A stretch of DNA of 64,000 nt, taken from Bacillota bacterium. GTDB taxonomy: Bacteria > Bacillota > Clostridia > Christensenellales > Aristaeellaceae. Made by a program: the position numbers and the translations under genes. The stretch's first letter is position 1; each line of letters begins with the position of its first letter. Under the pieces are notes generated by a model, which saw only the letters and a program-made list of their open reading frames with translations, ran no database searches and was not told the DNA's origin. Shown piece by piece: positions 46,135-54,813 of this stretch. Location of the stretch: assembly GCA_963169565.1 (NCBI GenBank), contig CAUJDI010000020.1:1-64000 (forward strand). Reading direction: 5' to 3'.

Positions 46135-47712
46135 TTACTTCTGGCTTGTGGCAAGGTAGGCGTCATATGCGGTCTGGTAGTATTCGATGTACTTATCAAC
46201 ACCGATGTTCTTCGAGTTGTCAAGGAAAGCCTGCCAGTTTGCGTCCGTGACCCCCTGGGTAATGAAGTTGGTGATGGACTCCTTCATGAACTTTTCAATT
46301 TCCGTGAACAGGCGGGACACCTCAACGGCTGTGTCGGTATCCATCCTGACCAGCTTGCGCAGGTAGTCATGGGAGTTCTTCTCCAGCACGCCGGCTTCTT
46401 CATACAGCGCGGCCTGGTTCTTGCGCTCAACGCGGTGCGGGGGCAGTTCGAAGATGTCGAAGTAGTAGTCTCCCGGGGCGAAGAACTGGCCATGGATGAC
46501 GGGCACATACTGATACAGGCCATTGTCAGCGGGAACGAAGGCGACCTTGTACTTGCCCTCAGCGGTCTTTTCCAGGGGGGCGGGATCCAGCGGGCCGCCG
46601 GCCATCGGGCCGTTGACGCTGATCAGCATGGTTTCTGTCTCAAGCTGGGCGTCCAGCCAGCGAAGGGATTCCTTGACATACTTGTTTGTCGAGGTGATGG
46701 CTGCGCCAAACTCCGGGATTTCCAGGATCCTTGGCACCTTGACGCCATACTCGCTTGCCGGCGGAAGGATGTGCTTGAACTGCGGAGCAATGGTGGTCTG
46801 TTCCATGGCGGTGTTGATGGTGCGCAGGTAGGTGGTATAGCCCACACGGTCCGCGTTGACCTTGACGCCCCAGGCATTGGAGTCCTGCGTCAATGCTTCT
46901 GGATCCAGCAGGCCTTCCGTGTAGCACAGGTTCAGCCATTCCACAGCGGCGCGGAAACCTTCCATGTAGCCGGGGAAGATAACCTTGTTGTTGTCGTCGA
47001 TGCAGGCATACACCCAGCGCTGCAGCGGCACGCCGAACATCGCGAAGTGGTTGTAGATGCCCTGGGTCTGGTGATAGACTTCCCCTGCCGCGGAGAAGGG
47101 GATCTCATCTTTCTGGCCGTTGCCGTTCGGGTCGCCGTCGCGGAAAGCGCGCAGGACCTCGGTCAGCTCATCCACGGTCGTCGGCACCTGAAGCCCCAGC
47201 TTGTCCAGCCAGGTCTTATTGATGAAGAAGGTGCCGTCATGGTTGATCCTTTGTGCGGTCAGGTTGCCGACGAAGTACATATGACCGTCGGAGGAGGGAA
47301 GGGAAGCACTGACGTTGTTCATGCCCAGGCGGCTGGAATAGTTGGGCATGTACTCCGCCAGGTAATCATCCAGCGGGATCAGGATGCCCTGATTGGGGCC
47401 ATAATCCTCGACCATGTCCTTGGACAGGCCGCCGCGGATGATGATATCCGGCCAATCGCCGGAAGCGAGCATCGTGGTCAGCTTGGTTTTCCAGTCAGCA
47501 TCCTTGACAGCTTCCCACTCGATCTTGATGTTGGTTTTCTTTTCCAGTTCCTTGTAGAACCAGAGGTTTTCAAAGTCGACCTGCTGGTTCTCAACGACCC
47601 ACTGGAACACCCTTAAGGTGATGGGTTCCTGTACGATCGGGAACTCCGCGAGTGCGGAGAACGCTGAGAGCAGCATGAGCAGGGACAGCAACAGGGCTGC
47701 GAGTTTCTTCAT
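46135..47712 (-). CDS. ABC transporter extracellular solute-binding protein (LplA-like)
   Basis: Signal peptide; Family-1-like SBP; next to LplB/LplC-like permeases. Confidence 0.85.
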   Translation of the reverse strand: MKKLAALLLSLLMLLSAFSALAEFPIVQEPITLRVFQWVVENQQVDFENLWFYKELEKKTNIKIEWEAVKDADWKTKLTTMLASGDWPDIIIRGGLSKDMVEDYGPNQGILIPLDDYLAEYMPNYSSRLGMNNVSASLPSSDGHMYFVGNLTAQRINHDGTFFINKTWLDKLGLQVPTTVDELTEVLRAFRDGDPNGNGQKDEIPFSAAGEVYHQTQGIYNHFAMFGVPLQRWVYACIDDNNKVIFPGYMEGFRAAVEWLNLCYTEGLLDPEALTQDSNAWGVKVNADRVGYTTYLRTINTAMEQTTIAPQFKHILPPASEYGVKVPRILEIPEFGAAITSTNKYVKESLRWLDAQLETETMLISVNGPMAGGPLDPAPLEKTAEGKYKVAFVPADNGLYQYVPVIHGQFFAPGDYYFDIFELPPHRVERKNQAALYEEAGVLEKNSHDYLRKLVRMDTDTAVEVSRLFTEIEKFMKESITNFITQGVTDANWQAFLDNSKNIGVDKYIEYYQTAYDAYLATSQK

Positions 47713-47770
47713 GGTTTCCCTCCTTATGTCGTGTGTATCTTCAGCCGTCTCTTGACGGCCAATCCCATGG

Positions 47771-48715
47771 TTATCCCTTCAGGGAACCGATCATGACGCC
47801 TTTCACAAAATACTTCTGCATGAACAGGTAGAGCAGCACCGCCGGGCCAGTGGACACGACGATGGTGCAGTACTTGGCGACAGCCGCCTGCCGCATGGCG
47901 TCTGTCATGCCCTTGATATCGTCGGCATACGCGCTGAAAAAGGATTCGTTGGAGGTACTGGTGGTGAGTGTCGCGATGATTTCCCGCAGAACGGTCTGCA
48001 GGGGCAGTTTGCTGCGGTCGCGGATGAAGACCATGGCGGAGAAGTAGTCATTCCACCTGGCGACCCCATAATAGACGGACAGCACCGCGATGATGGTGCC
48101 GGACAGCGGCAGCACGATCTTGAAGAAATAGGAGAAATGATTCGCGCCATCAATCACTGCCGCCTCATACAGCTCGTTTGGCAGGGTCGACTGCATATAG
48201 GTCCTGGCGACCATGAGGTTCCAGACAGACACACTGTTGATGAGGATGAGGATGGCCCGCGTGTTGTACAGCCCAAGGTCCCGCACGTTGAGGAAGATGG
48301 GGATCAGGCCGCCGGTGAAGAACATGGTGAATACGATGATGAAGTTGACCAGCTTCTTTCCTGTGAACTTGCGGGAAAGTCCGTAGGCCCCCATCATGGT
48401 GACCGATACCGAGAGCAGCGTGCCAAAGAGAGTATAGATGAGCGCGTTGAAGTAGGAGTTCCACAGTTCCTTGTGCTTGAATACCGCCTGGTAGCCGATC
48501 ATGGAAAAGTCTGCAGGCCAGATCAGCACCCGCCCGGCCAGGATGGCGTCCGGATCGGATACGGACGCGATGATGATGATCCAGAGGGGATAAAGGGTCA
48601 GGGCAAGCACCAGAATCCAAAAACCGAGGTTGATGCCGTCAAACAGCCGGTCCCCTCTGCTTTTGATAATGTGTCTGCCGCTGAAGGCTGTTTTTTTCAT
48701 GTCCGGCCCTCTCAA
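47771..48715 (-). CDS. Carbohydrate ABC transporter permease (LplC-like)
   Basis: YEAAVIDGANHFSYFFKIVLPLSGTIIAVL (EAA loop); C-terminal FVKGVMIGSLKG. Confidence 0.88.
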   Translation of the reverse strand: MRGPDMKKTAFSGRHIIKSRGDRLFDGINLGFWILVLALTLYPLWIIIIASVSDPDAILAGRVLIWPADFSMIGYQAVFKHKELWNSYFNALIYTLFGTLLSVSVTMMGAYGLSRKFTGKKLVNFIIVFTMFFTGGLIPIFLNVRDLGLYNTRAILILINSVSVWNLMVARTYMQSTLPNELYEAAVIDGANHFSYFFKIVLPLSGTIIAVLSVYYGVARWNDYFSAMVFIRDRSKLPLQTVLREIIATLTTSTSNESFFSAYADDIKGMTDAMRQAAVAKYCTIVVSTGPAVLLYLFMQKYFVKGVMIGSLKG

Positions 48716-49665
48716 AACAGGCTGGTTTCGCCGAGCCTGCGGGCGACCCAGTTGACTGAGATGATCATGAAAAAGTTGATGATGTTGACGAACAGGCCGA
48801 TCGCGGCGGTGTATGAGAATTGGCCGCCCTGGATCCCCATGGTGTAGACGTATACGCCGATGATGTCCGAGGTGGACATGTTCCCGGATGTCTGCATCAG
48901 CAGCGCTTTGTCGGTGTTGCTGGACAGCAGGCCGCCCGCGTTGAGGATAAACACCATCACCATGATGGGCACCAGGTAGGGAATGTCGATATAGAGAATT
49001 TTCTGGCGCTTGTTCGCGCCGTCGATGGTCGCTGCCTCATAGATCTCCGGATCGATCGCGGTCAGGGCAGCCAGGTACAGGATGGTATTCCACCCCGCGT
49101 GCTGCCAGATGTCAGTGATGATATAAAGACTCCTGAACCAGGATGCCTCGATCATGAAGTTGATGGGCGTCCCGCCCAGCGCCTTGATCATATAGTTGAC
49201 CACCCCGCTGCTGGGTGAAAGGAAGAGGTACAGCATGCCCGCGATGACAGCGGTGGAAATGAAATGCGGCACGTAGATCGCGGTCTGCGTGAACTTCTTG
49301 AACCGGGCGCGGTCAAGCTGGTTGAGCAGGATCGCCAGGATGATGGGAATGGGGAAACCCCAGAGCAGGCCATAAAGATTGAGCAGAAGGGTGTTTGAAA
49401 GCAGGCGGCCAAAGTAATAGGCGCCCATAAAATCCTTGAAGTTCTTCAGACCGACCCACTGGCTGCCGGATATGCCGTCGACAAAGCGGTATTTTCTAAA
49501 GGCGATCTGCACACCGTACATGGGAAAGTAATGAAAAACGATGAAATAAATCAGAACCGGCAGCAGAAGGACATAAATCTGCCAGTCCCGCGACACGCAC
49601 CTCGCGATGCGGGTCAGCGGCTTGGGGTGTCCTGGAAGATTCAGCTCCGGCATTTTCAGTTTCAT
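48712..49665 (-). CDS. Carbohydrate ABC transporter permease (LplB-like)
   Basis: EAA-loop-like YEAATIDGANKRQKILYIDIPYLVPIMVMVFIL; start chosen by GGGG-containing RBS. Confidence 0.87.
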   Translation of the reverse strand: MKLKMPELNLPGHPKPLTRIARCVSRDWQIYVLLLPVLIYFIVFHYFPMYGVQIAFRKYRFVDGISGSQWVGLKNFKDFMGAYYFGRLLSNTLLLNLYGLLWGFPIPIILAILLNQLDRARFKKFTQTAIYVPHFISTAVIAGMLYLFLSPSSGVVNYMIKALGGTPINFMIEASWFRSLYIITDIWQHAGWNTILYLAALTAIDPEIYEAATIDGANKRQKILYIDIPYLVPIMVMVFILNAGGLLSSNTDKALLMQTSGNMSTSDIIGVYVYTMGIQGGQFSYTAAIGLFVNIINFFMIISVNWVARRLGETSLF

Positions 49666-49720
49666 GTATTCCCCGTTCATTTGTTTTTGCCAAATGATAT
49701 AATGTCCGGATTTCAACCAA

Positions 49721-49749
49721 ATCATACTATATCATTCGGAATGATGCAA
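49721..49749 (-). promoter_or_regulatory. Putative promoter of the Lpl-type operon (TTGCAT-17-TATGAT)
   Basis: Read on the minus strand in the divergent intergenic region. Confidence 0.45.
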
Positions 49750-49882
49750 GGGGAAATTGAGCGATATGGATTATCTGGGATGTAGACAAATAAATACTGA
49801 TATGGTTAAATGGAAGACAGGCAAAGGAGTGCTATTCCGATAAAACTGATGAAGCGAATGAACCCGCAGAGAGAGTGATTGG

Positions 49883-51265
49883 ATGGCAATTCAAACGGGA
49901 GTTTCATTTCAGACAAACGATATCCAGCTTCAGCAAATCGTCAGCCTTGCTGAAACAAAGCTGAAAGACAACCTGAGGGTCTTCGGGGGACGCAGGGTGT
50001 TGGTGGAGGGAGGCGGCTACAACAAGATTTGGCTGGAGACCCAGCCGATGGGTGGGGAGATGTACGCCAAACGCGACATCGAAGCCGCGCTGAACAACCA
50101 GCTTCTCTTCATGGATCATCAGCGGGGGGATGGCCGCATGCCCGGCAGCATCATGGAGGAAAACGGGCGGGTGACCCCCCAGTTCAACAAATTTCAAGGT
50201 TTCTGTTTCCCCGGCCCCGCATTGAACATGTACTACTGGCTGGACAAAAACAGGGAATACCTGTACAGATTAAAATCATCCCTTGAAGGGTTCGACCGCT
50301 ACCTCTGGGCGGTAAGGGATTCAAACGCCGATGGCATCCTGGAATCCTGGTGCGTGACGGATACAGGGGAGGACGGCGCAGTGCGCTACGGCGACGCGCC
50401 GTTCTGGTGGGAGGAGGAGACACCGCCTGAGGGCAGGTCGGTTGTGCCGATGGCCAGCATGGACTTTATGAGCTTCTCCTATGCCGCCCGGGAAACACTG
50501 GCGGCTATCTCCGCTATACTGGATGACGGCAGGGAGCGGTTCTGGCGAAAACAAGCCTTAAAAGTACGGCAAAAAATCAGGGAATGCCTGTGGGACAATG
50601 AGAAAGGCGCTTGCTATGATCGGGACAAAGACGGCCATATAATGAAGGTTCTCCTACACAACAACCTGCGCTGCATGTACTGGAACTCCTTCTTCCCTAA
50701 CATGGCGGAACGGTTTGTAAGGGAGCACCTGCTCAATCCGGAGGAGTTCTGGACCCCCTTTCCCCTGCCCTCGGTCGCGGCAAACGACCCCTTGTTCCGC
50801 AACAGCCCCGGCAACGACTGGAGCGGACAGCCGGAGGGGCTGACCTGGCAGCGGGCGATCACGGCGCTTGAGAATTACAACTTCCATCGGCTGATCCCCA
50901 TACTGGGAGAAAAACTGTTTGATACTCTCAAGCGCGAAAAGATCTTCACGCAGCAGTATGACCCCTTTACGGGCAAGGCTTCCGGCGGCAGGGATGGGTA
51001 TGGGCCCACCATGCTGGCATTATTGGAGTACCTTTCCCGGATGCACGGTATCCACCTGAAGGGCGAGGAAGTATGGTGGGGGGTCTGGGGCAAGCGCGCG
51101 ACGGAGTACGAACAGCGCTGGGCTGGGCATGTTTTCCGCCTGAAGTGCGATGGGAAACTTGCAGAGGCGCTGATTGACGGAAAAGCTGTGTTCACATCCA
51201 CGCCAGGCATACGGATCGTAACAGACTATTTTGGGAAAATTGTCAAAAAAATACCGCTGGAATGA
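49883..51265 (+). CDS. MGH1-like (alpha/alpha)6-barrel glycoside hydrolase
   Basis: RDSNADGILESWCVTDTGED, GNDWSGQPEGLTWQRAITALENYNFHRL. Confidence 0.65.
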   Translation: MAIQTGVSFQTNDIQLQQIVSLAETKLKDNLRVFGGRRVLVEGGGYNKIWLETQPMGGEMYAKRDIEAALNNQLLFMDHQRGDGRMPGSIMEENGRVTPQFNKFQGFCFPGPALNMYYWLDKNREYLYRLKSSLEGFDRYLWAVRDSNADGILESWCVTDTGEDGAVRYGDAPFWWEEETPPEGRSVVPMASMDFMSFSYAARETLAAISAILDDGRERFWRKQALKVRQKIRECLWDNEKGACYDRDKDGHIMKVLLHNNLRCMYWNSFFPNMAERFVREHLLNPEEFWTPFPLPSVAANDPLFRNSPGNDWSGQPEGLTWQRAITALENYNFHRLIPILGEKLFDTLKREKIFTQQYDPFTGKASGGRDGYGPTMLALLEYLSRMHGIHLKGEEVWWGVWGKRATEYEQRWAGHVFRLKCDGKLAEALIDGKAVFTSTPGIRIVTDYFGKIVKKIPLE

Positions 51266-51273
51266 GGAGAAGC

Positions 51274-52161
51274 ATGATTTCAAGGCATGATATCCAGATC
51301 AGGGATCCCTTTGTTTATCTGGAAGATGGAATCTATTACCTGTACGGGACGACCGACCGGGACTGCTGGAAAGGGCCGGCGGAAGGCTTTGACGCTTATG
51401 TGAGCCAGGACCTTGAGTCCTTTATGCCGCCGGTGAGGGTCTTCTCCCCCGATCAGCAGTTCTGGGGCAGGGAAAACTTCTGGGCACCTGAATTGCACCG
51501 TTACCGGCAAAACTATTACCTCTTCGCTTCCTTCAAATCCCCGGGCTGCTGCCGCGCGACCAGCATCCTCAAGGCAGACAGCCCGTTGGGGCCCTTCCGG
51601 CCCTGGGGGGATGAGCGGGTCACCCCGGATGACCAGGAGTGCCTGGACGGAACGCTCCATGTGGACGCCGACGGGAAGCCCTGGCTGGTCTACTGCCATG
51701 AATGGGTGCAGGAGGGCGGGGGTACCATCTGCGCCCGGATGCTGCGTCAGGATTTGAGCGGCGCAACGGGAGAGCCGCTTCTCCTGCTCAGGGCGTCTGA
51801 CGCGGCATGGACCAAAAGGATCCGGCATTCCAGCGGGATCCAGGGGCATGTGACGGACGGGCCTTTCCTGTACAGGGGCAAAAAGAAGCTTTGGATGCTT
51901 TGGTCCTCCCTCAGCGGGAACGGTTACGCGGCAGGGCTATCCTTCAGCGTAAGCGGCATGATCGGCGGTCCCTGGGTACACATGGACAAACCGCTCTATC
52001 AGGGCGACGGGGGGCATGGCATGTTTTTCAAAGACATCAGCGGGGCGCTGAAACTTGCCCTGCATGCCCCCAACAGGACGCCGTTTGAGCAGCCGCATTT
52101 TATCTCCGCAGAAGACCGGGGTGATGAAATCGTTTTGCTGCATGAGGAGGAAGAGGGATGA
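51274..52161 (+). CDS. GH43-like five-bladed beta-propeller glycosidase
   Basis: IQIRDPFVYLEDGIYYLYGTTD, FWAPELHRYRQNYYLFAS, HVTDGPFLYRGKKKLWMLWSS. Confidence 0.82.
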   Translation: MISRHDIQIRDPFVYLEDGIYYLYGTTDRDCWKGPAEGFDAYVSQDLESFMPPVRVFSPDQQFWGRENFWAPELHRYRQNYYLFASFKSPGCCRATSILKADSPLGPFRPWGDERVTPDDQECLDGTLHVDADGKPWLVYCHEWVQEGGGTICARMLRQDLSGATGEPLLLLRASDAAWTKRIRHSSGIQGHVTDGPFLYRGKKKLWMLWSSLSGNGYAAGLSFSVSGMIGGPWVHMDKPLYQGDGGHGMFFKDISGALKLALHAPNRTPFEQPHFISAEDRGDEIVLLHEEEEG

Positions 52162-53654
52162 ATTGGATCCGTATTCGCCTTGACGGCCCCGGCGGGGTTT
52201 CCCTGCAAAAACAGACCTTGGAATCTGTCTATCTCAGTTCGATGGATTTTGAGCCGCAGGAGCGGCGGCTGCGCCTGATGCCCGACGGCGTGGTGGAGAT
52301 CGCTTCGGAGGGTGTCCCTTTCATGGTGCACGCGAAAATCATGCTGCCGGCATACGGGACCATCTGGGTCGTCGCTGATAACCTGGGCGAAGGATATACC
52401 GGCGGCTTCGTGGATTTTGTTTCAGAAGCAGCCCGAAGTTATATCCGTATGGCGGAGGGATACGCGCAGGGTTTGGCCCTCCCGCCGGAAGCGCAGGGCC
52501 ACCTGCTGGCCGCGAAAGAGTTTGAGCACCTGGCCAACCGCGGGCAGAGCACCGGGGAAAACCGGCTGTTCTCCCTCTCCCACGCAGTGTATGCGGCGGA
52601 GGCGGCCCTGTTGGAGAAATCGCGGCAAAAGCTGAGCCTTTCGGCAAAGGGGGATATCAAGCTGGGCTGCAATTTCTTTCGTTTCAACTCTCCAAACGCG
52701 CGATACGCCAAGTTTTTCACAGGGCTGTTTGACTTCGCCACCCTTCCCTTCTATCCGAACCGCACCGTCCCTGAGGAAGGGCGTTATGAATACGCCTACA
52801 TCGACAGGGCGCTGGATTACCTGGAATCAAAAAACATCACGCCCAAAGGGCACCCCCTGTGGTTCGGGCACAAGGAAGTCAACCCGCCCTGGCTCCTCGG
52901 GCAGGATTACCCCGCGCTGCGCAGGAACGCGCAGGCGATTGCCGCCCATCATGCCAGGCGGTACAAGGGGAGGATCGATATCTGGGATGCGATGAACGAG
53001 GCGCATGACTGGGCAAACTGCTTCGAGCTCAATCATGAACAGCTTATCGGTCTGACGCAGGCCTGCTGTGACAGCCTGAAGGAAGCAAACCCGGATTCCA
53101 CCGCCATCGTCAACGTTTGCCTGCCGTTTGCCGAAAACGTGGCCGGGCGCTATACCTGCTACGGCTCACTGCCGGAAAAGCTGCTCTCCCCCATGGCCTA
53201 TTTCAGACGGCTCATGGACGCGAATGTCACCTTTGACGCAGTGGGCATCCAGCTGTATTTCCCGGCCAGGGACATGGTCACCGTTGACCGGCTGCTCACA
53301 ATCTATGAAGGATTCGGCAAACCGATCCACATCACGGAGATGGGTGTCCCCGGCGGGAGTCGGGGCGGAGCATCCTCCTCCGGCAGTGACTGGGCGCAGC
53401 TGAGCATGTCCGAGGGCAGCTGGCACGGCGGCTGGAATGAAAAGACCCAGGCGGATTGGATGGAATGGTTCTATACCATCGCCGCCGCAAAGGAAAGCAT
53501 CAAAGCGCTGACCTGGTGGGATTTCATCGAGCCTTCCTTCTCCGGCAACGGCGCCTTCCTGTATGAGGATGAGAATCCCCGGGAGATCCTCTTCCGCCTC
53601 ATCGCGCTCAAAGACAAGATCCGCCGACCGGGCTCGTCCTGCGAGGCTACATGA
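52158..53654 (+). CDS. GH10-like endo-beta-xylanase with an unassigned N-terminal region
   Basis: WDAMNEAHDW (acid/base), PIHITEMGVPGG (nucleophile), LKGHPLWFGHK-type motif. Confidence 0.78.
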   Translation: MNWIRIRLDGPGGVSLQKQTLESVYLSSMDFEPQERRLRLMPDGVVEIASEGVPFMVHAKIMLPAYGTIWVVADNLGEGYTGGFVDFVSEAARSYIRMAEGYAQGLALPPEAQGHLLAAKEFEHLANRGQSTGENRLFSLSHAVYAAEAALLEKSRQKLSLSAKGDIKLGCNFFRFNSPNARYAKFFTGLFDFATLPFYPNRTVPEEGRYEYAYIDRALDYLESKNITPKGHPLWFGHKEVNPPWLLGQDYPALRRNAQAIAAHHARRYKGRIDIWDAMNEAHDWANCFELNHEQLIGLTQACCDSLKEANPDSTAIVNVCLPFAENVAGRYTCYGSLPEKLLSPMAYFRRLMDANVTFDAVGIQLYFPARDMVTVDRLLTIYEGFGKPIHITEMGVPGGSRGGASSSGSDWAQLSMSEGSWHGGWNEKTQADWMEWFYTIAAAKESIKALTWWDFIEPSFSGNGAFLYEDENPREILFRLIALKDKIRRPGSSCEAT

Positions 53655-54621
53655 TCCTGTTCTTCCCTGCCGCTTTAGCCAGATAAAGGTTTCGGTCCGC
53701 CTGCTCGATCAATTCTTCGGCGTCCCCGCCCCCGTACTGCTTCAGGCCGCCGCTGACAGTGATGCGGATGTCGCCGAAAAACCGATGTTCCTCAACGGCT
53801 GTCCTGATGCGCTCGGCGATCCGCAACGCTCCGGCTTTGTTGGTCTGGGGCAGGATCAGCAGGAACTCCTCGCCGCCATACCTTCCAAAACTGTCCCCGC
53901 TGCGGATGATCGTCCGCACCAGCTCGGCAAAGCCGGTCAGCACCCTGTCCCCAAACAGATGTCCCCTGGTATCGTTGACAAGCTTGAAATCATCAATATC
54001 AAACAGCACGATGCAGAGGTCCCCCTGTGACTTCTGAGCAAGCGACAGATCCCTTCGAAGCATCTCAAGGATCGCGCCATGGTTTGCGACCCCGGTCATG
54101 CTGTCCAGCATCATCTGCTCGGACAGGAACTCGTTCTGCCGCTCAAGTTCCTGCTGCGCCTTTTTCTTTTCAGTGATGTCAAACACGATCCCCGCGACAA
54201 ACAGCGGTCGGCCGTTTTCATCAAAAGCCGTGACTTTACCCCGGTCGTAGTACCAGAGATAGCTGCCGTCTTTCGCGCGGATGCGGTACTCCACCTCATA
54301 AACCACGGAACGCCCCTGCAGATGTTCCCTCATCGCGCTCATGGCGGTCTCATAGTCATCAGGATGCAGAAGGCCGGTGAAGAACTGGAACGGCACCTGT
54401 CTGGGCACCTCGTTCAAACCGTATCCCAGGGTCGTGACCTTCAGGGGATTGAAGGTCACCTGGTTGTCGGCAACGTTCCAATACCAGTGACCCAGGTTGC
54501 CGCTCCAGGCAAAATCCAGCGCGGCTTCCTGTTCCCTTTCGGTCAGCAGCTGGTTGTTGAGCAACTCCAATGACTCGATCCTCCTGATCAGCTCTTCCCT
54601 TGTCAGATCCTCATGACTCAT
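53647..54621 (-). CDS. PAS-GGDEF diguanylate cyclase
   Basis: PAS/PAC region; DSMTGVANHGAILEML, FGRYGGEEFLLILPQ. Confidence 0.88.
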   Translation of the reverse strand: MSHEDLTREELIRRIESLELLNNQLLTEREQEAALDFAWSGNLGHWYWNVADNQVTFNPLKVTTLGYGLNEVPRQVPFQFFTGLLHPDDYETAMSAMREHLQGRSVVYEVEYRIRAKDGSYLWYYDRGKVTAFDENGRPLFVAGIVFDITEKKKAQQELERQNEFLSEQMMLDSMTGVANHGAILEMLRRDLSLAQKSQGDLCIVLFDIDDFKLVNDTRGHLFGDRVLTGFAELVRTIIRSGDSFGRYGGEEFLLILPQTNKAGALRIAERIRTAVEEHRFFGDIRITVSGGLKQYGGGDAEELIEQADRNLYLAKAAGKNRIM

Positions 54622-54813
54622 ATCAGGCTCCTTCCCCTCCCTCAGGAGAACGCTCTGTCCGGCGCATCATCCGCTCCCTGGTCAGGCCGTATCCTCATAA
54701 ACGCGAACCGTCACATCCGTTCCTGCTCCTGCACACCGACCTGATATCCCGAACCGGGAACGCCGGCAGAGAGGAACAGGGCATCAGGAGCGCAGGCTAC
54801 CGAACCAACCTTT

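Noticed and set aside
46093-47616. 507-aa plus-strand ORF opposite the solute-binding protein gene
   Set aside because: Antisense shadow of a convincing SBP; no RBS, signal peptide or recognisable family
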